Of a DNA stretch of 64,000 nt, positions 52,051 to 64,000 are shown piece by piece. The translations under genes were made by a program, and so were the position numbers. The stretch is taken from positions 69,729,001 to 69,793,000 of the forward strand of contig CM075349.1 in NCBI GenBank assembly GCA_037693485.1, written 5' to 3'. The stretch is from Kitagawia praeruptora. Taxonomy: Eukaryota; Streptophyta; Magnoliopsida; Apiales; Apiaceae. The notes beneath the pieces are model-generated. The model worked only from the letters and a program-made list of their open reading frames with translations. It ran no database searches and was not told where the DNA came from. How positions within the stretch are numbered: the stretch's first letter is position 1; the number at the start of each line of letters is the position of its first letter.

Positions 52051-53847
52051 GCACTTTGCGCGTCCTCGTGCAAACTAGAATAATACACTAAACTAATTAG
52101 TACCACTTCCGTAGGTGATCACGGTTGCATTTGACATATGCAACAAGTCCTTTAAACCCCTAGGTAGCCCTAGTGGACGAGTAAGGTCTCGTGAGGGTTT
52201 ATAGTGAATATACCCACAAAATTCATCTAGCTCATGCAAAAGACCACACATCAACACAACACCACACACACAAAGTCCTCTCATGCCATATCAATTTAAG
52301 AATAAAAATGAATACGCAATGCCTTGGTGTCTAAAGTGCAAGTATCCACATAGCATACTCAAATCACATGAATAAAATCATAGAATTCCATGTCAAGTGC
52401 AAAAATCATTGGTAAACATGCTAAGCACACAAGAGCACATCATCAAGACACAACCTGGGATCTCTTATGCAAAAGCAACAACTCACCGTTCACTCACAAA
52501 AGATATTCACTCCTAACAAGGGGGTAAGTGTATCACTCAACTCCAACAATATCATAAGCATGCTTTACATGTGGTATCAATCTAACCCTCAACACAACAT
52601 ACACCATCAATGACAATCAAAAGGTCTTTTATTCGGGTTGTAACGTGGGCTAGGGACAAGGTATGTCAAGTAAAGCCAAAGAAGGTTAAGTCAAAAGCTA
52701 GTACCCAACAATGATATTAAATCAATTCCCATACTTTCATCCCCACACTTGAACTTTTCTTTATATACAACTTGACTAGCCGAATCAAAGTAGGATCACA
52801 AAAGATAAGTACGCTCTCATATTTATTTATTTATTTATTTTTCTTTTTTTTAGTAGAGCTAATAACAAGCAAGAACAATGATCCATTGATATTTTACAAA
52901 TTTTGACTAACAAGCACACAACCCAACTCAATATTCCCCCAAAGTTATGATCATCAATAACCCCCCTTCATGTACACCTTATCACTCCATTACGAACAAT
53001 ACTAGCCTTTGACAATTTGGGTTCAAGATAAATATAAGGCCAATACAATAAAAAGGATAATGGCAAGTAACGTGGTGTGTCACCGAAAGAATAAGATTAG
53101 GCTCAAAGGGTTCACTAATGATCATGTATAAATGGTTTGGTAATATGGGAAATAATAGGTTATCCTATTGCCTTTATCATGTTGTCATCAATTAATGTCA
53201 TGCATCTCAAGAAAGACCTCAAACACGTGCTAGCAATGCAAATAAGAAGTGGACACTCAAGCAAAGAATATAAGATGCAAAAGATATGCATATAGGCTCA
53301 AAACTCACTTGGTGTGTAAAAGCACAATCAATCCCAAATAGAAGTCTCTCTAACGTACCTACTTGTACTCAAAGCATATAAACCAAATTATCTTGCACAT
53401 ATTCATGTCATTCTAGTCCCTTACCATATTCAATAAGTCGACCAGCTTCAACTTGCTAGTGTATGTGTGTGCACAAGAACATCACATATCACTTCTCAAT
53501 CAAAGGTATCCATAAACACAAGATTTCTAACAGCATGCATGTGTGCATTAACGTAATTAATCTTCGCATGGCTAGAATTTTTTTTTTAATTTGTTTGGAT
53601 TTTTTTTTCTTTTTTCTTAACATATACAACTACAACTAATTAAACTAATGAAAACACCTCCCCACACTTAAATGGGGCAATGTCCTCATTGACACACTAA
53701 ACAATGAATTATACAATATATCATAAGGAAAGAAAGTAGTACTCACAATACATGGGTTGCCTCCCACGAAGCGCTTGTTTAACGTCATTAGCTCGACGCC
53801 GATTTTCAACTGATGATAGGTTCTTGGAGGTGAAGAATGCTCATTCC
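52051..53847 (-). other. Long 3' non-coding region of element G
   Basis: About 1.8 kb between the integrase stop and the PPT, the place where some Athila elements have an env-like ORF. I see only short open stretches (for example 52093-52284 and 53645-53851) without signal-peptide or membrane features, so the env-like gene is absent or lost. Confidence 0.65.
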
Positions 53848-55083
53848 TCACTCCACTGTTTCTCCAAGCAGGTATGGCTTAAGTCTCTGCCCGTTCACCT
53901 TGAATACATCTGACCCTTCTCTAGTAATCTCACAAACCCCATTAGGATAGACCTTCACAATCTCAAAAGGTCCAGACCATCGTGATCTGGGCTTTCCGGG
54001 GAATAAACGGAGTCTTGAATTAAACAATAGAACATGTTGCCTAACCTCAAATTCCTTCTTCTGAATGTGCTTGTCATGCCACAATTTGGTCTTTTCCTTG
54101 TAGATACTAGCATTTTCATAAGATTGGAGCCTAATCTCCTCAAACTCTCCAAGTTGAAGCAAACGCTTCTCTCCCGCAGATTTTAGATTAAAATTCAAAT
54201 CTCTTGTAGCCCAAAATGCCTTATGCTGAAGTTCCACCGGCAAATGACATGGCTTCCCAAAGATCAACCTATATGGAGACATTCCAATAGGTGTTTTAAA
54301 CACCGTCCTATATGCCCAAAGTGCATCATCAAGCTTTGTAGACCAATCCTTTCTTGACGCTGCCACTGTCTTCTCCAAAATTGACTTCAGCTCACGATTC
54401 GAAATCTCAACTTGTCCACTTATTTGCGGATGATAAGGAGTTGCCACCTTTTGTGTCACACCATACTTTTCCAAGAGATCAGCCACCTGTTTATTGCAAA
54501 AGTGAGCACCTCCATCATTGATAATAGCCCTTGGCACTCCAAATCTAGTGAACACATGCTTTTTTAGGAACTTCTTCACCACTCTAGCATCGTTAGTAGG
54601 AGATACAATAGCTTCAACCCATTTAGAGACATAATCAACTCCCACCAAAATATACTGGTTCCCATAAGAAGATGGAAATGGACCCATGAAATCCATCCCC
54701 CACACATCGAATATCTCCACCTCAAGAATAGATTGTAAAGGCATCTCGTTCCTCCTCGAAATATTTCCAACTCGTTGACATTTATCACATTTCGCCACAA
54801 AGTCTCTAGCATCTTGATGCATGGTTGGCCAATAGAATCCTGACTGCAAAACTTTCGCCACCGTCTTCATGCTACTGTTATGACCTCCACACTCTAGAGA
54901 ATGACAATGCCTGAAAATATGAGGAACTTCATCATGAGGTACGCATCTACGAAACATTCCATCAGCACATTCCCTATAAAGTAGCAGTTCCTCCCAATAG
55001 TAGTGCTTCACATCATAAAAGAATTTCTTCTTTTGATTATAAGAGAGATTATCCGGCACAACTCCTCCCACAATGTAGTTCAC
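53848..55083 (-). pseudogene. Integrase part of Athila pol
   Basis: About 411 codons in the same frame as the upstream RT segment but separated by a TAG (about 55108-55110). Zinc-binding HHCC region with HCHSLECGGHNS ... CDKCQRVGN (about 58-106). Integrase core with its first Asp in GMDFMGPFP, second Asp in INDGGAHF and Glu in GQVEISNREL, so the DDE triad is kept. C-terminal region with SRWSGPFEIVKVYPNG, a typical end of gypsy integrase. In the parental element it would be part of one gag-pol polyprotein. It is a broken segment of the element's ORF, not a gene of its own. Confidence 0.85.
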
Positions 55084-55107
55084 AAAATCTGCATACCATG
55101 GTGTAGA

Positions 55108-56817
55108 CTAGGACACACCTAGAAGCTTCTCTTCTGGAAATTTATCATTGATAGGTTTTTCACCTCCTACCTCTCCATCTCCTTGGTCCAACCTAGATAA
55201 ATAATCAGCTACCAAGTTCTCGGACCCCTTCTTATCTCGAATCTCAAGATCAAATTCCTGGAGTAAGAGAATCCAACGAACTAGACGAGGCTTGGCATCC
55301 TTCTTTATCATCAAGAAATGAATCGCAGCATGATCCGAATAGACAATCACCTTAGACCCAACAAGATAGGATCTGAATTTATCAAGTGAAAATACCACTG
55401 CGAGTAGCTCTTTCTCTGTAGTGGAATAGTTGATTTGTTCATCATCAAGAGTCTTGCTTGCATAAGCTATCACATGCATACGCTTATCCTTCTTTTGCCC
55501 AAGAACAACACCCACAGTATAGTCACTAGCATCACACATAAGCTCAAATGGCAAGCTCCAATTGGGAGATGTAACTATGGGTGCAGAAGTAAGTTCCTTC
55601 TTCAGCCTGTTAAAAGCAACAAGACAACTTTCATCAAAGTCAAAAACACGATCCTTTTCGAGAAGATTGCAGAGAGGCCGTGCTAACTTGGAGAAATCCT
55701 TGATGAACCGTCGATAAAAACCAACATGACCAAGAAAGCTTCGAATACCTTTCACAGATGAAGGCGGTGGCAATTTTTCAATAACTTCAATTTTTGCTCT
55801 ATCGACCTCAATGCCTTTACTAGAGATTTTATGCCCAAGCACAATGCCCTCCTTCACCATAAAGTGACATTTTTCCCAATTAAGAACAAGATTAGTTTCC
55901 GTACATCTCTGCAACACCTTCGATAAACTGGCTAAACAAGATTCAAAGGAAGAACCATATACCGTGAAGTCATCCATGAAGACCTCCATGTCTCTCCCTA
56001 TAAAATCTGAGAAAATGTGGTTCATAAGCCGTTGAAACGTCAAAGGACCATTACACAACCCAAAAGGAAGCCTCCGATAAGCAAAAGTACCATAAGGACA
56101 AGTAAAGGTGGTCTTCTCTTGATCTTCGGGTGCAATAGGAATCTGAAAGTAGCCCGAGAATCCATCCAGAAAGTTGTAATACTCATTACCCGCCAACATT
56201 TCGAGCATTTGATCAATGAATGGGAAGGGAAAGTGATATTTGCGAGTAGCGTTATTCAACTTCCTATAATCAATGCAAACTCTCCAACATGTTACTGTTC
56301 TCGTGGGAATTAATTCATTCTTCTCATTGTGTACAACGGTCATCCCACCTTTCTTAGGCACAACATGAATAGGACTAACCCATTGACTGTGTGGAACCGA
56401 ATATATGATACCAGCATCAAGCAACTTAGTGATTTCTTTCTTCACCACCTCTTGCAAATTTGGATTCAATCTTCTTTGTCCCTCAATCACAGGCTTATGA
56501 TCATCTTCTAAGGCAATTCTATGCATGCAAAGAGCAGGGCTAATTCCCTTGATATCTTGAATTGTCCAACCAATAGCTGATTTATATTGTCGAAGAACAT
56601 GTAATAACTTTTCTAGCTCATCATCACTAAGCAAAGCAGAAACTACCACAAGATATGTATCATTAGAACCCAGAAAAGCATACCTCAAATTAGCAGGTAG
56701 AGGTTTAAGTTCAACATGTGGTGCCTCTGAAAGTGTAAAAGCCATCTCAACTTCTGTGTCTCGTACAACAAGTGCTTCTTCTTCTACTACATCATCTAAC
56801 ACCCGTTCTGCTCCCAC
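55108..56817 (-). pseudogene. Reverse transcriptase-RNase H part of Athila pol
   Basis: About 569 codons, same frame as gag and integrase, bounded by TAG codons on both sides. RT with the palm motifs CWRVCIDYRKLNNATRK, FLDGFSGYFQIPIAPEDQ, RRLPFGLCNGPLTFQRLM and the catalytic FMDDFTVYG. RNase H with ELMCDASDYTVGVVLGQ, YSTTEKELLAVVFSLDKFR and KGSENLVADYLSRL. The catalytic residues seen are intact. Athila-typical spacing between protease and RT. Confidence 0.9.
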
Positions 56818-56835
56818 GAAGTGTTCATTTTTGAG

Positions 56836-59094
56836 CTACACAATTTTATCAACTATATCAATAGTAAAACAAGTTGCTCCAAAAGGAGGCATCTTCATTG
56901 CTTTGTTCAGATCAAATTCCACTTTGTCCTCGCCAACATTCAATGTCAATTTTCCAGCTTTAACATCGATTGTAGTGCCAGCAGTAGCCAAGAATGGCCT
57001 TCCCAAGATAATAGGCATTTCAACATCTTCATCCATTTCTAAAACCACAAAATCACAAGGTATGGCAAATTTATCAACTTTGACAACCACGTCTTCAATA
57101 ACCCTTAACGGATACTTAACAGAACGATCTGCCAACTGAAGTGAAATCCGTGTATTTTTAAGCTCCCCAAGACCAAGCCATTTACAAATTAAGTATGGCA
57201 TCAAACTCACACTTGCCCCTAAATCACACAAGGCTTTCATGTTCTCCATCTTCCCAATAGTGCAAGGCAAAGAAAAGCTTCCCGGATCTTTCAATTTCTG
57301 AGGAATGGCCTTTTTGATGACTGCACTGCATTCCGCATTAAGAGTAATGGTTTCTGCATCCTCAAGTTTCCTCCTCTTTGTCAACATCTCCTTAAGAAAT
57401 TTAGCATAAAGTGGCATTTGATTCAAAGCTTCAGCCAAAGGAATATTGACATGCAACTGCCGGAACATAGTCAAGAACTTCTTGTACTGCTTCTCTAACT
57501 GCCTGTTGTGAAGTCTATGTGGAAATGGAATAGGAGGAACATAAGGTGGTGGAGGAACATACGGCTTTTCTGGTTCTTCTTCCTTCTTCTCTTCATCTAC
57601 TTTTTCTAACTTTTCTGCATCAATCAATACTAGCTCATCTTCTTTTTCAGCATCCCTCTCTTTAGGATTAAGAACCTCAACGTCGGGCAACTCTTTTCCA
57701 CTCCTCAAAGTAATTGATTTGCATTGTTCCTTACCAGTCTGGTCGGGTTGACTTGGAAGTGATCCTTGCTCACGAACACCCATTTTTGAGGCAATCTGTC
57801 CAATCTGTGTTTCTAGCATCTTTTGAGATGATGCCATCTGATCTATTCTTGATTCTATATTAGCCAATGCCCCAGAAGTTCCTTGAATAATCTTATTTAG
57901 TGCAACCTCCCAATCAGCTGGTTCTTTCTTTGGCGGAGGTTGATACTGCTGCTGTGCTTGATACGGTGGTCGTGACTGAAAACCAGGAGGTTGATTCTGC
58001 CTTAGAAATGAATAAGAAGGATTAGCCGCATGATTATTACTGTAAGAAAGATTGTTGTTTGGCCTTTGATTTGGATTGTAGTAGGAGTTATTCTGAACAG
58101 GCCACGACTGTCTTCCTTGAATAAAAGATGCTTCTTCTGGAAATTGTTGCACATAGGAGTTCTGACTAGCACCATAATCATTATACCCTTCCATAGGTGA
58201 AGAAATAGCATTCACATTTGCCCTTTGTCCTCGCATCTCCTGAGTTAAAGTATCCAATTTTTTTGCTAGCATGTTGATCATCTCAGATTCTTGTGCTGCT
58301 TTTGCTGAGCTCGTCCCACTAGGTGCCCATGAATAATTATTAGATGCCAATTCCTCAAAGAGTGCTTTAGCCTGTGTAGTTGGTGCCTTCTTGAAATTTC
58401 CACCAGCAGCCACATCCAAACTCAAACGAATATCTGCATTCATGGCCCCATAAAAAGTACTAATGATCTGCCAATCTTCTAAGCCGTGATGTGGACACTT
58501 CCTCAATAGTGCCTTGAATCTCTCCCATGCCTGATATAGACCTTCACCCGGTTGTGCTTTAAAACTCATAATCATAGTCCTCAATTGTTGCGTCTTGTCA
58601 GAAGGATAATATTTAGACAAGAATGCAGTAGAAAGACTCTCCCATGTAGCAACCGCGCTGTCTGGAAGTTGTTGAAACCATTCCAAATCTCTTCTCTTAA
58701 TAGAGTATGGAAACATATGGAGACGAATCTGATCACTCGTACCACCATTGATTTTGAATGAGCCACACATCTGCACGAAACGCTCTAGATGTCTGTGTGG
58801 ATCCTCTAGTTCAATGTCTCCTTCAAAAGCTTGATTGCTGATCATCTGTATTAAGCTCGGATTAATGTTGAACTGGGTTGCACCAATCTCTGGAGTTTTG
58901 TACATGCAATTAGCAGGATTCGGTGTCTCATGGTCCCAGATAGAAGTCTGATCAACATTAACAACTTGATTTTCCGCATCTCCCATCTTAGCTTTCTCTT
59001 TTCTGATCTTTCTCAAAGTACGCTCGATTTCAGGGTCAAATTCCAATTTTCTAGCACAAGATGAACGTCGCATACACCTAAAAATCACCAACAA
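56836..59094 (-). pseudogene. gag: gag-protease part of Athila polyprotein
   Basis: 752 codons from the first ATG (59094) after the PBS; a second candidate start at 59073 directly precedes the Athila-typical RRSS..FDPEIERTLRKIRKEKAK segment. Retrotransposon gag domain (about 95-260) with WFQQLPDSAVATWESL and AWERFKALLRKCPHHG. A Gln/Asn/Pro-rich linker. Aspartic protease near the C-terminus with CDLGASVSLMPY (about 620) and PIILGRPFLAT. It ends at TAG (56836-56838), after which the same frame continues into RT. That stop is one base change from a Gln codon. Confidence 0.85.
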
Positions 59095-59163
59095 AACAAC
59101 TTGTGGAACAAATTAAAATCTAAACAATAAGAAACAATTAACCTAAACTCAAATATACTGCCT

Positions 59164-59181
59164 TCCCCGGCAGCGGCGCCA
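59164..59181 (-). other. Primer-binding site (tRNA-Asp type), element G
   Basis: Minus-strand TGGCGCCGCTGCCGGGGA, three bases inside the LTR edge (59185). It is the site typical of Athila/Tat gypsy elements and different from the tRNA-Met sites of elements A-D. Confidence 0.9.
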
Positions 59182-59184
59182 ATT

Positions 59185-60633
59185 TGTTAATAGTATATTT
59201 GTTGTTCGTTCTCAGGGAAGGACTAATATGTAAAATTGAGTTCAAGTATCTTATCTCTCACAATTTAGAAGTGTAGAAGAATATTTGGTTTGTTTATAGA
59301 CTAAATTAAACTAATTATCAATCGAGAATAAAATATATGAGGAAAACAATCCAAGAACTAGGGTTCTTCACTTGGTTTCAATGCACATTCAATATCTATG
59401 TGACATCTACGTTCTTACTCTGCTAAAAACAATTCTTCTAAGGTTATAATGTTCCCTTCCAAGATACAATATAATGTCTACAACTACACCTTAATTGTCA
59501 CTTCCATGATACAATCAAAGTACAATCATAAACTATTACGCACCAAGAATTATAAGTCTCACAACTCTCCTATTAATCTTCCAATCAAATATTCGAGTTA
59601 TGTCTGTTAAATCTTGTACTAAAATTGCAACTCCTCTTCCAAGTTATTACAATCCCTAAGATCCAATCAAAGGTTCATGACGCCCCTAATTGTGTTAAGC
59701 CCTCAATAACAGATCAGCAAAGCAAGAAAATCACAGATAATTAAACACACATGAATACCAAGGAATACTACCCAATCCTCAGATTAGAGATTTAGTTACA
59801 CATAATTAAGGAAGAAAACAAAACACACGAATTAATAGAAGAACTCATAATTATAAGAATATAGAAAAAACCTTTAATCTTCAATCTTCAAAGAAAATAA
59901 TAGTTCTCCAGAAAATCCCTAAAAGCTCCGTATAAAGTTGTATCTATCGAATAGTTTTTTTTTTCGATCCCTAAATTAATAACCTAGATGTGTTTATATA
60001 TTGTTACAAGTCTTAAACAATTGCCTTAATTAAATAAGGCCCAATTACTAATAATTAGAATTATATTACAAATAGGAGAAAGGTATAAAATCTGTTATTT
60101 GGATAAAAAAATCCGCACAAGACAGTACATTCCACGTGTTGCTGCACTGAAAACAGCGCTGTTGCGCTAGCTGGTTCCTGGATTTCCCACTTCCCACGCT
60201 GTTGCGCCATTGTGAGTCGCGCTATTGCACCATATCTGGCGCTGTTGCGCTATCTCTGTATGCGTGTCGCACTCTTGCGCCTCCTATGGCGCTGTTGCGC
60301 CTTGGAGCCCCTGGAATTACTTGTTGAAAACTCTAAAACGCCAACTCAAGTAGCGCTGTTGCGCTGTGAATCGCGCTATAGCACCTCTGAGTCCCTGGAA
60401 TTTGCTACCCTTGCTCTTTTCACCATTTCTTTTTGTACTTTCACAAAATAATTCTTTTGTGCTAAAAAACCTCCGCAAATCATTGAATAATGCTGGATTT
60501 CTTTCAACTTGGAAATTATTTATTTCCTGCAACAAACTCCTCAAAAACTAATTAAATACTCACGATTATTCGCAAAAGCACCGTAAATGCGAGAATAAAA
60601 TCCTATAAAGTATATATAAAATACACTCTATCA
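59185..60633 (-). repeat. 5' LTR of Athila element G (1449 bp)
   Basis: TGTTAATAGTATATTTG ... CACTCTATCA. Partner of 50587-52034, with the GCGC near-palindrome cluster at about 60135-60390. Followed by the TSD copy GTTAT (60634-60638). Confidence 0.9.
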
Positions 60634-60638
60634 GTTAT

Positions 60639-60936
60639 GAATGATAACATTGGCAACCCAATATTATAAAAAAATATTTATCTATAGGTACGCCTAATAA
60701 TGTAAACAAATCGGTGTAATATATGTGGTAATGATTGATGTCTACAATTCAGTAAGTCGAAGAATTATTGAAGCTGACCACCGAATATTCTAATGGGAAG
60801 TAACCTTAGGAGGATTTGGAATAGGGATGATAAAATCCTAAATCGTTTTCAATTATTTTTTGTCAAATCGTTTTTCTGTTGATTTTATTGGACAATTAAA
60901 ACACAAAACATAAGATACATATATATAATCAAAATA

Positions 60937-60986
<50 letters not shown>

Positions 60987-62441
60987 AAGTATAGTCTGTC
61001 ATTTAATAAAAAGATACAAAGTAGTACCTTAATCGAAATTGATATGATTTAAGCTAGAGGAGGAGAATTGATACAGACACTTAGTTCATCAAAGTTGGCT
61101 AGGTCTGATGGAGAATAGGGAATAAGCGGCTTAAATTTCTTGTAATGATTAAATTCATATAATAATTTTATTTTTCAGTTTGTAAGAATTTAATATTTGA
61201 GGTCTTTTTATTTTTTGTAAACTGATTATTAGTTAATCGTTAAAATAAAAATTAGTAGTTATTATGTTCAGTTTTTTTAAATATAAGCAGTTATTATATT
61301 TAGTTAAGAGAAAAAGGAACCTGAGATGTATCTCATGTGGCTGAAATGGAGAATCTAGATCCAATAGAGAAACATGTTACATTAAGTTTAACTGATCTAG
61401 ACTCTGATTGATACTAAAATAATTCACAATCTTACGATTTTTTAGCTAATACGTGGTAGATTCGGGTATTATAATAAAGGATGTTTAAAAAAAATTCATA
61501 ACTAAAAGATATATAAACATCTGTAATTCACTGGATTTATTAAAAAAATTATTTACGGTTAGTAATAATTTTTTAAAATTAAAAATCATGTGATATACGA
61601 ATTTATTAAATGAAGATATTATTATATTTAAATTTAATTTAACCACGATTAGTAAATTAGAATAAGCATGGTAAATAATAAAAAAATATGTATATGATTG
61701 ATTGATTGAAAATTTAGAAGTGAATTCTGATTGTCTCTAAAATAATTTTTATTTTTTATTGGTAATTTATTCACCAACTAATAATAATACTCTTCTAGCA
61801 TATATTTAATAATTTAAATATATGCAGCGTTGGCTTTTATGCATTTATTAATTAATTTTATTAACAAATTATGAAGAAATAAAATTTTGAGCTTTTAAGA
61901 AGAATCGAGTATTTGAAGGTATGTAAATTATCCAAATCATTTAAAATTTGATTTCAAATCCGATGTTTTTCATATTTCTAGTTGAGTTATATTATAATTA
62001 TTTAAAATCAGTTATAATAATAGTATATATTATGAAAATCAATTTATAATGTATGATAATATGATTGTGATTGAATTTTATTAAAAAAGAGGTTGATTAA
62101 CGAATGAGTAGTTGTGAAATATAATTTACAAATATATATAGTATACCGTGATTGGTTTTAAATTAAAATTGTAATTTTTTATTTAAAAAATAAGTATTTA
62201 TGGATATTTAAATATTAAAAAATATGTATTTATGGATATGTCTAATAAAATCATTATTGTATTTAAATTAGAAGTGTTAAATAACCATGGTTAATGAGGT
62301 ATGATGAGATTGTAAATAAGGAAAACTCTTAATATAACATGATTGGTCTAAAATTTAGGAATTATCTCTGATTGGTTCTAAAATAATTCATAGTTTTCTG
62401 ATTGGTTAACTGAACATTGGTAGACTCAGGTATTATAATAA
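60639..62441. other. AT-rich stretch, no gene; (AT)n microsatellite at 60942-60984
   Basis: No ORF of note on either strand. Two related sentences of sequence, each with GATTG, AAAATAATTCA(C/T)A and AGATTCGGGTATTATAATA or AGACTCAGGTATTATAATA, occur near 61410-61480 and 62380-62440, just before the Helitron end, so part of this region is a diverged repeat. Confidence 0.6.
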
Positions 62442-62475
62442 CTAGCATTTTACCTGTGCTACGCACCGAAAGCAC
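62442..62475 (-). mobile_element. Helitron 3' end, same family as Helitron F
   Basis: Minus-strand GTGCGTAGCAC hairpin, GGTAAAATG and CTAG (62442-62445) followed by T; nearly the same sequence as at 48469. The body extends right for an unknown length. Confidence 0.6.
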
Positions 62476-63489
62476 AATTTTAAAATTTTAAAATAGTTAC
62501 AAAAATATATAATGTATCAAAAAATAAAATATTTTATTATATTTTGTTTTTGAGAATAACGAACTCGATATGCATCTTAAATAACATTCCACAAATTATG
62601 TGTAATTGTATGGACGCATGTTAAAAGATTTTGAAAAATTGTGTACATAAAAGAAAAGATTAATATCAAAATACATTCGTTTGATATATGATAAAATTAC
62701 ATGAGATACATATCAATTTTCTTATTCCCTTTAATTTTTTTTCCCAAGTAATTTGACGACATTTTATGCTATTTTTACATAAAGTTCGGTTCAATATTAT
62801 CATGTTTTGAGGATCAGGTGTAGTGAACAATAAAACATAATTATTAATAAAAAATAAATCAAATACTTATTTTTCATTCTATAAATGCAAATAAAATGAA
62901 AAAGAGCAATTTCAAGGAGTAATTCTAGAGGTCCTAAAAAAATCCCAAAAAGTGAGTTGGCATATTTTGATTGGTTAGCGTTTTACTCGTGCTACGTACC
63001 GAATGATAAAATTTATTAATTAATAAATATAAACATATTATTTTTATCATTATTTATAAAAAAAGATAATTCCATTAAAATTTAAGTGTACAATTATCAT
63101 TAATTTATACCAATTGCATTAATATCAATATTATCAAATAAACATCATAACATTCACATCCCCGCTCAAATATACTAAGCCCCTCTTTATTATTTTTTCT
63201 TAATTTTATTTTTCATTTGATTTCTTTTTTCAACCAAGTTCATAAGTTTTTTTTACCCATATTTCAAGTTTTATTATTTTGAAAATTTGGTATATTTAAA
63301 TGTGCTATACACCGCGTTTCTATAATTTTTATTATATTAATATTCAAAATATTTGCATGGGTCGTGATCAATTTTTCAAATAGATATTAAAAATTCGTAA
63401 ATACTTATTTCTAACGACCTTTACAAATCATTAGATTGTCTCTCAAAAAAGGTTGCATGTTTCAGCGATATGAGAAAGGATCATTATTG
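62476..63489. other. AT-rich stretch, possible Helitron body; degenerate second 3' end near 62984
   Basis: No gene seen. Near 62984, TAGCGTTTTACTCGTGCTACGTACCG is a decayed version of the 62442 terminus (minus-strand CTAA). The rest is low-complexity AT-rich DNA. Confidence 0.5.
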
Positions 63490-64000
63490 TTTTTTTTTTT
63501 TTGATAAGCAAGCTATCCATTAATTCAACCAAGAAAATGATACCAATATCATTACAGAACTACAGACAACTAAAACAAGAAAACTTAACCAGACAACCAC
63601 TACATCACATAGCTCATAGAACACTACATGACAGACCATGTAATAAACCTCAACATCCTCCAACAGTCCATCCATAGCTTATGCAACAGCCCCTTCCACT
63701 ACTTCTCCTACTAGGTTGCCATCATACACAGCCACCAATGTGCTGCAAGATTATTAGTCTCAAGCTCCACCACGTCCTGATCATCAAAATAAGCTCTCTA
63801 TGGTCTCTAATAACAACACCAAAACCTGACCTATTACCATTATTTAGCGGCTCATCGGAGAAGAAACCATGTACATAAACTTTTACTGCACAAAAGCTGG
63901 CATACACCACTTGACAGTCGGAAACTCCAAATCTTGACACAATACTAGCCTGATAATAATACAAATCACAACGTTGTTAACAGACCCACTATTTCCAATA
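63490..64000 (-). pseudogene. LINE H, 3' end with RNase H-like domain remnant, runs off the window
   Basis: A poly(T) run (63490-63502) marks a poly(A) tail on the minus strand. Upstream, the frame 63722-63964 reads FSDEPLNNGNRSGFGVVIRD, the start of a plant LINE RNase H-like domain, then goes out of frame; DVVELETNNLAA in another frame continues it. A second, independent LINE copy differing from LINE E. Truncated by the window edge. Confidence 0.7.

Larger units (their letters stand above)
50587..60633 (-). mobile_element. Athila-type Ty3/gypsy element G, 10.0 kb
   Basis: Minus strand: 5' LTR 59185-60633, PBS 59164-59181, gag-protease 56836-59094, RT-RNase H 55108-56817, integrase 53848-55083, a long 3' non-coding part (52051-53847), PPT 52035-52050, 3' LTR 50587-52034. 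The TSD is nearly perfect (GTTAC/GTTAT). The tRNA-Asp-type PBS, the gag N-terminus with FDPEIERTLRKIRKEK and the GTGTGGGGA tracts point to Athila. The coding frame is one continuous frame interrupted by two TAG codons. The LTRs differ at a number of sites, so it is older than copia D. No env-like ORF. Confidence 0.9.

Noticed and set aside
52051..53847. env-like gene of the Athila element
   Set aside because: No ORF above about 70 codons and no signal or membrane segments in the expected place.
62950..63010. Intact Helitron 3' end near 62984
   Set aside because: The hairpin is mismatched and the terminus reads CTAA followed by C, not T; kept only as a decayed copy.

Overview
This window is plant nuclear DNA, almost certainly from a flowering plant (eudicot). 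It is AT-rich and packed with LTR retrotransposons, Helitrons, LINEs, a CACTA element and MITEs; no bacterial-style operons, rRNA or canonical tRNA genes were seen. The Sirevirus-type copia element with a third ORF, whose N-terminus recalls ORFs I associate with asterid elements, hints at an asterid; that is weak evidence. The only candidate host-type gene is a small intron-containing one near 19.2-19.6 kb.

Layout. 1-4556: left-truncated Ty3/gypsy element A (minus strand: a Pro-rich 316-aa ORF, PBS, 3.3-kb 5' LTR), inserted in a copia element B (4557-7337) whose gag-protease-integrase ORF it cuts. About 7.7-13.9 kb: a degenerate Helitron-like repeat, interrupted by Helitron A (9446-12829, plus strand). 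Helitron A carries a hAT-type MITE and a captured retrotransposon gag-like fragment. 14120-18787: Helitron B, same family, minus strand, carrying a 1.66-kb CACTA element and a three-unit 561-bp tandem array. 18.8-20.1 kb: an older Helitron end and the small gene candidate.

20125-48468 holds one LINE (minus strand) split into at least four pieces by later insertions: gypsy element C (20374-42591), an approximately 1.46-kb insertion (42772-44230) and an 802-bp hAT-like element (46792-47593). At its 5' side it is cut by another Helitron end (48469). Inside gypsy C sits the most striking object: a complete, apparently very young 14.1-kb Sirevirus-like copia element D (24181-38286) with indistinguishable 1158-bp LTRs, a perfect 5-bp TSD, intact gag (858 aa), intact pol, and an extra 1645-aa ORF3 downstream of pol. 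50587-60633 is an Athila-type gypsy element G with 1.45-kb LTRs and a gag-pol reading frame broken by two in-frame TAG codons. The right end has AT-rich DNA, another Helitron end (62442) and the 3' part of a second LINE (63490-64000).

Relative ages follow from nesting: LINE E, then gypsy C, then copia D; Helitrons A and B predate the MITE, gene capture and CACTA insertion that each carries alone. The most interesting candidate system is in element D. A short TGACAG/CTGTCA motif is massed in the LTR, massed again just upstream of a TATA-rich stretch in front of ORF3, and repeated within the gag and ORF3 reading frames, where it encodes KDAV/KDTV-like peptides. This suggests a cis-element array shared between the LTR promoter and a possible internal ORF3 promoter.
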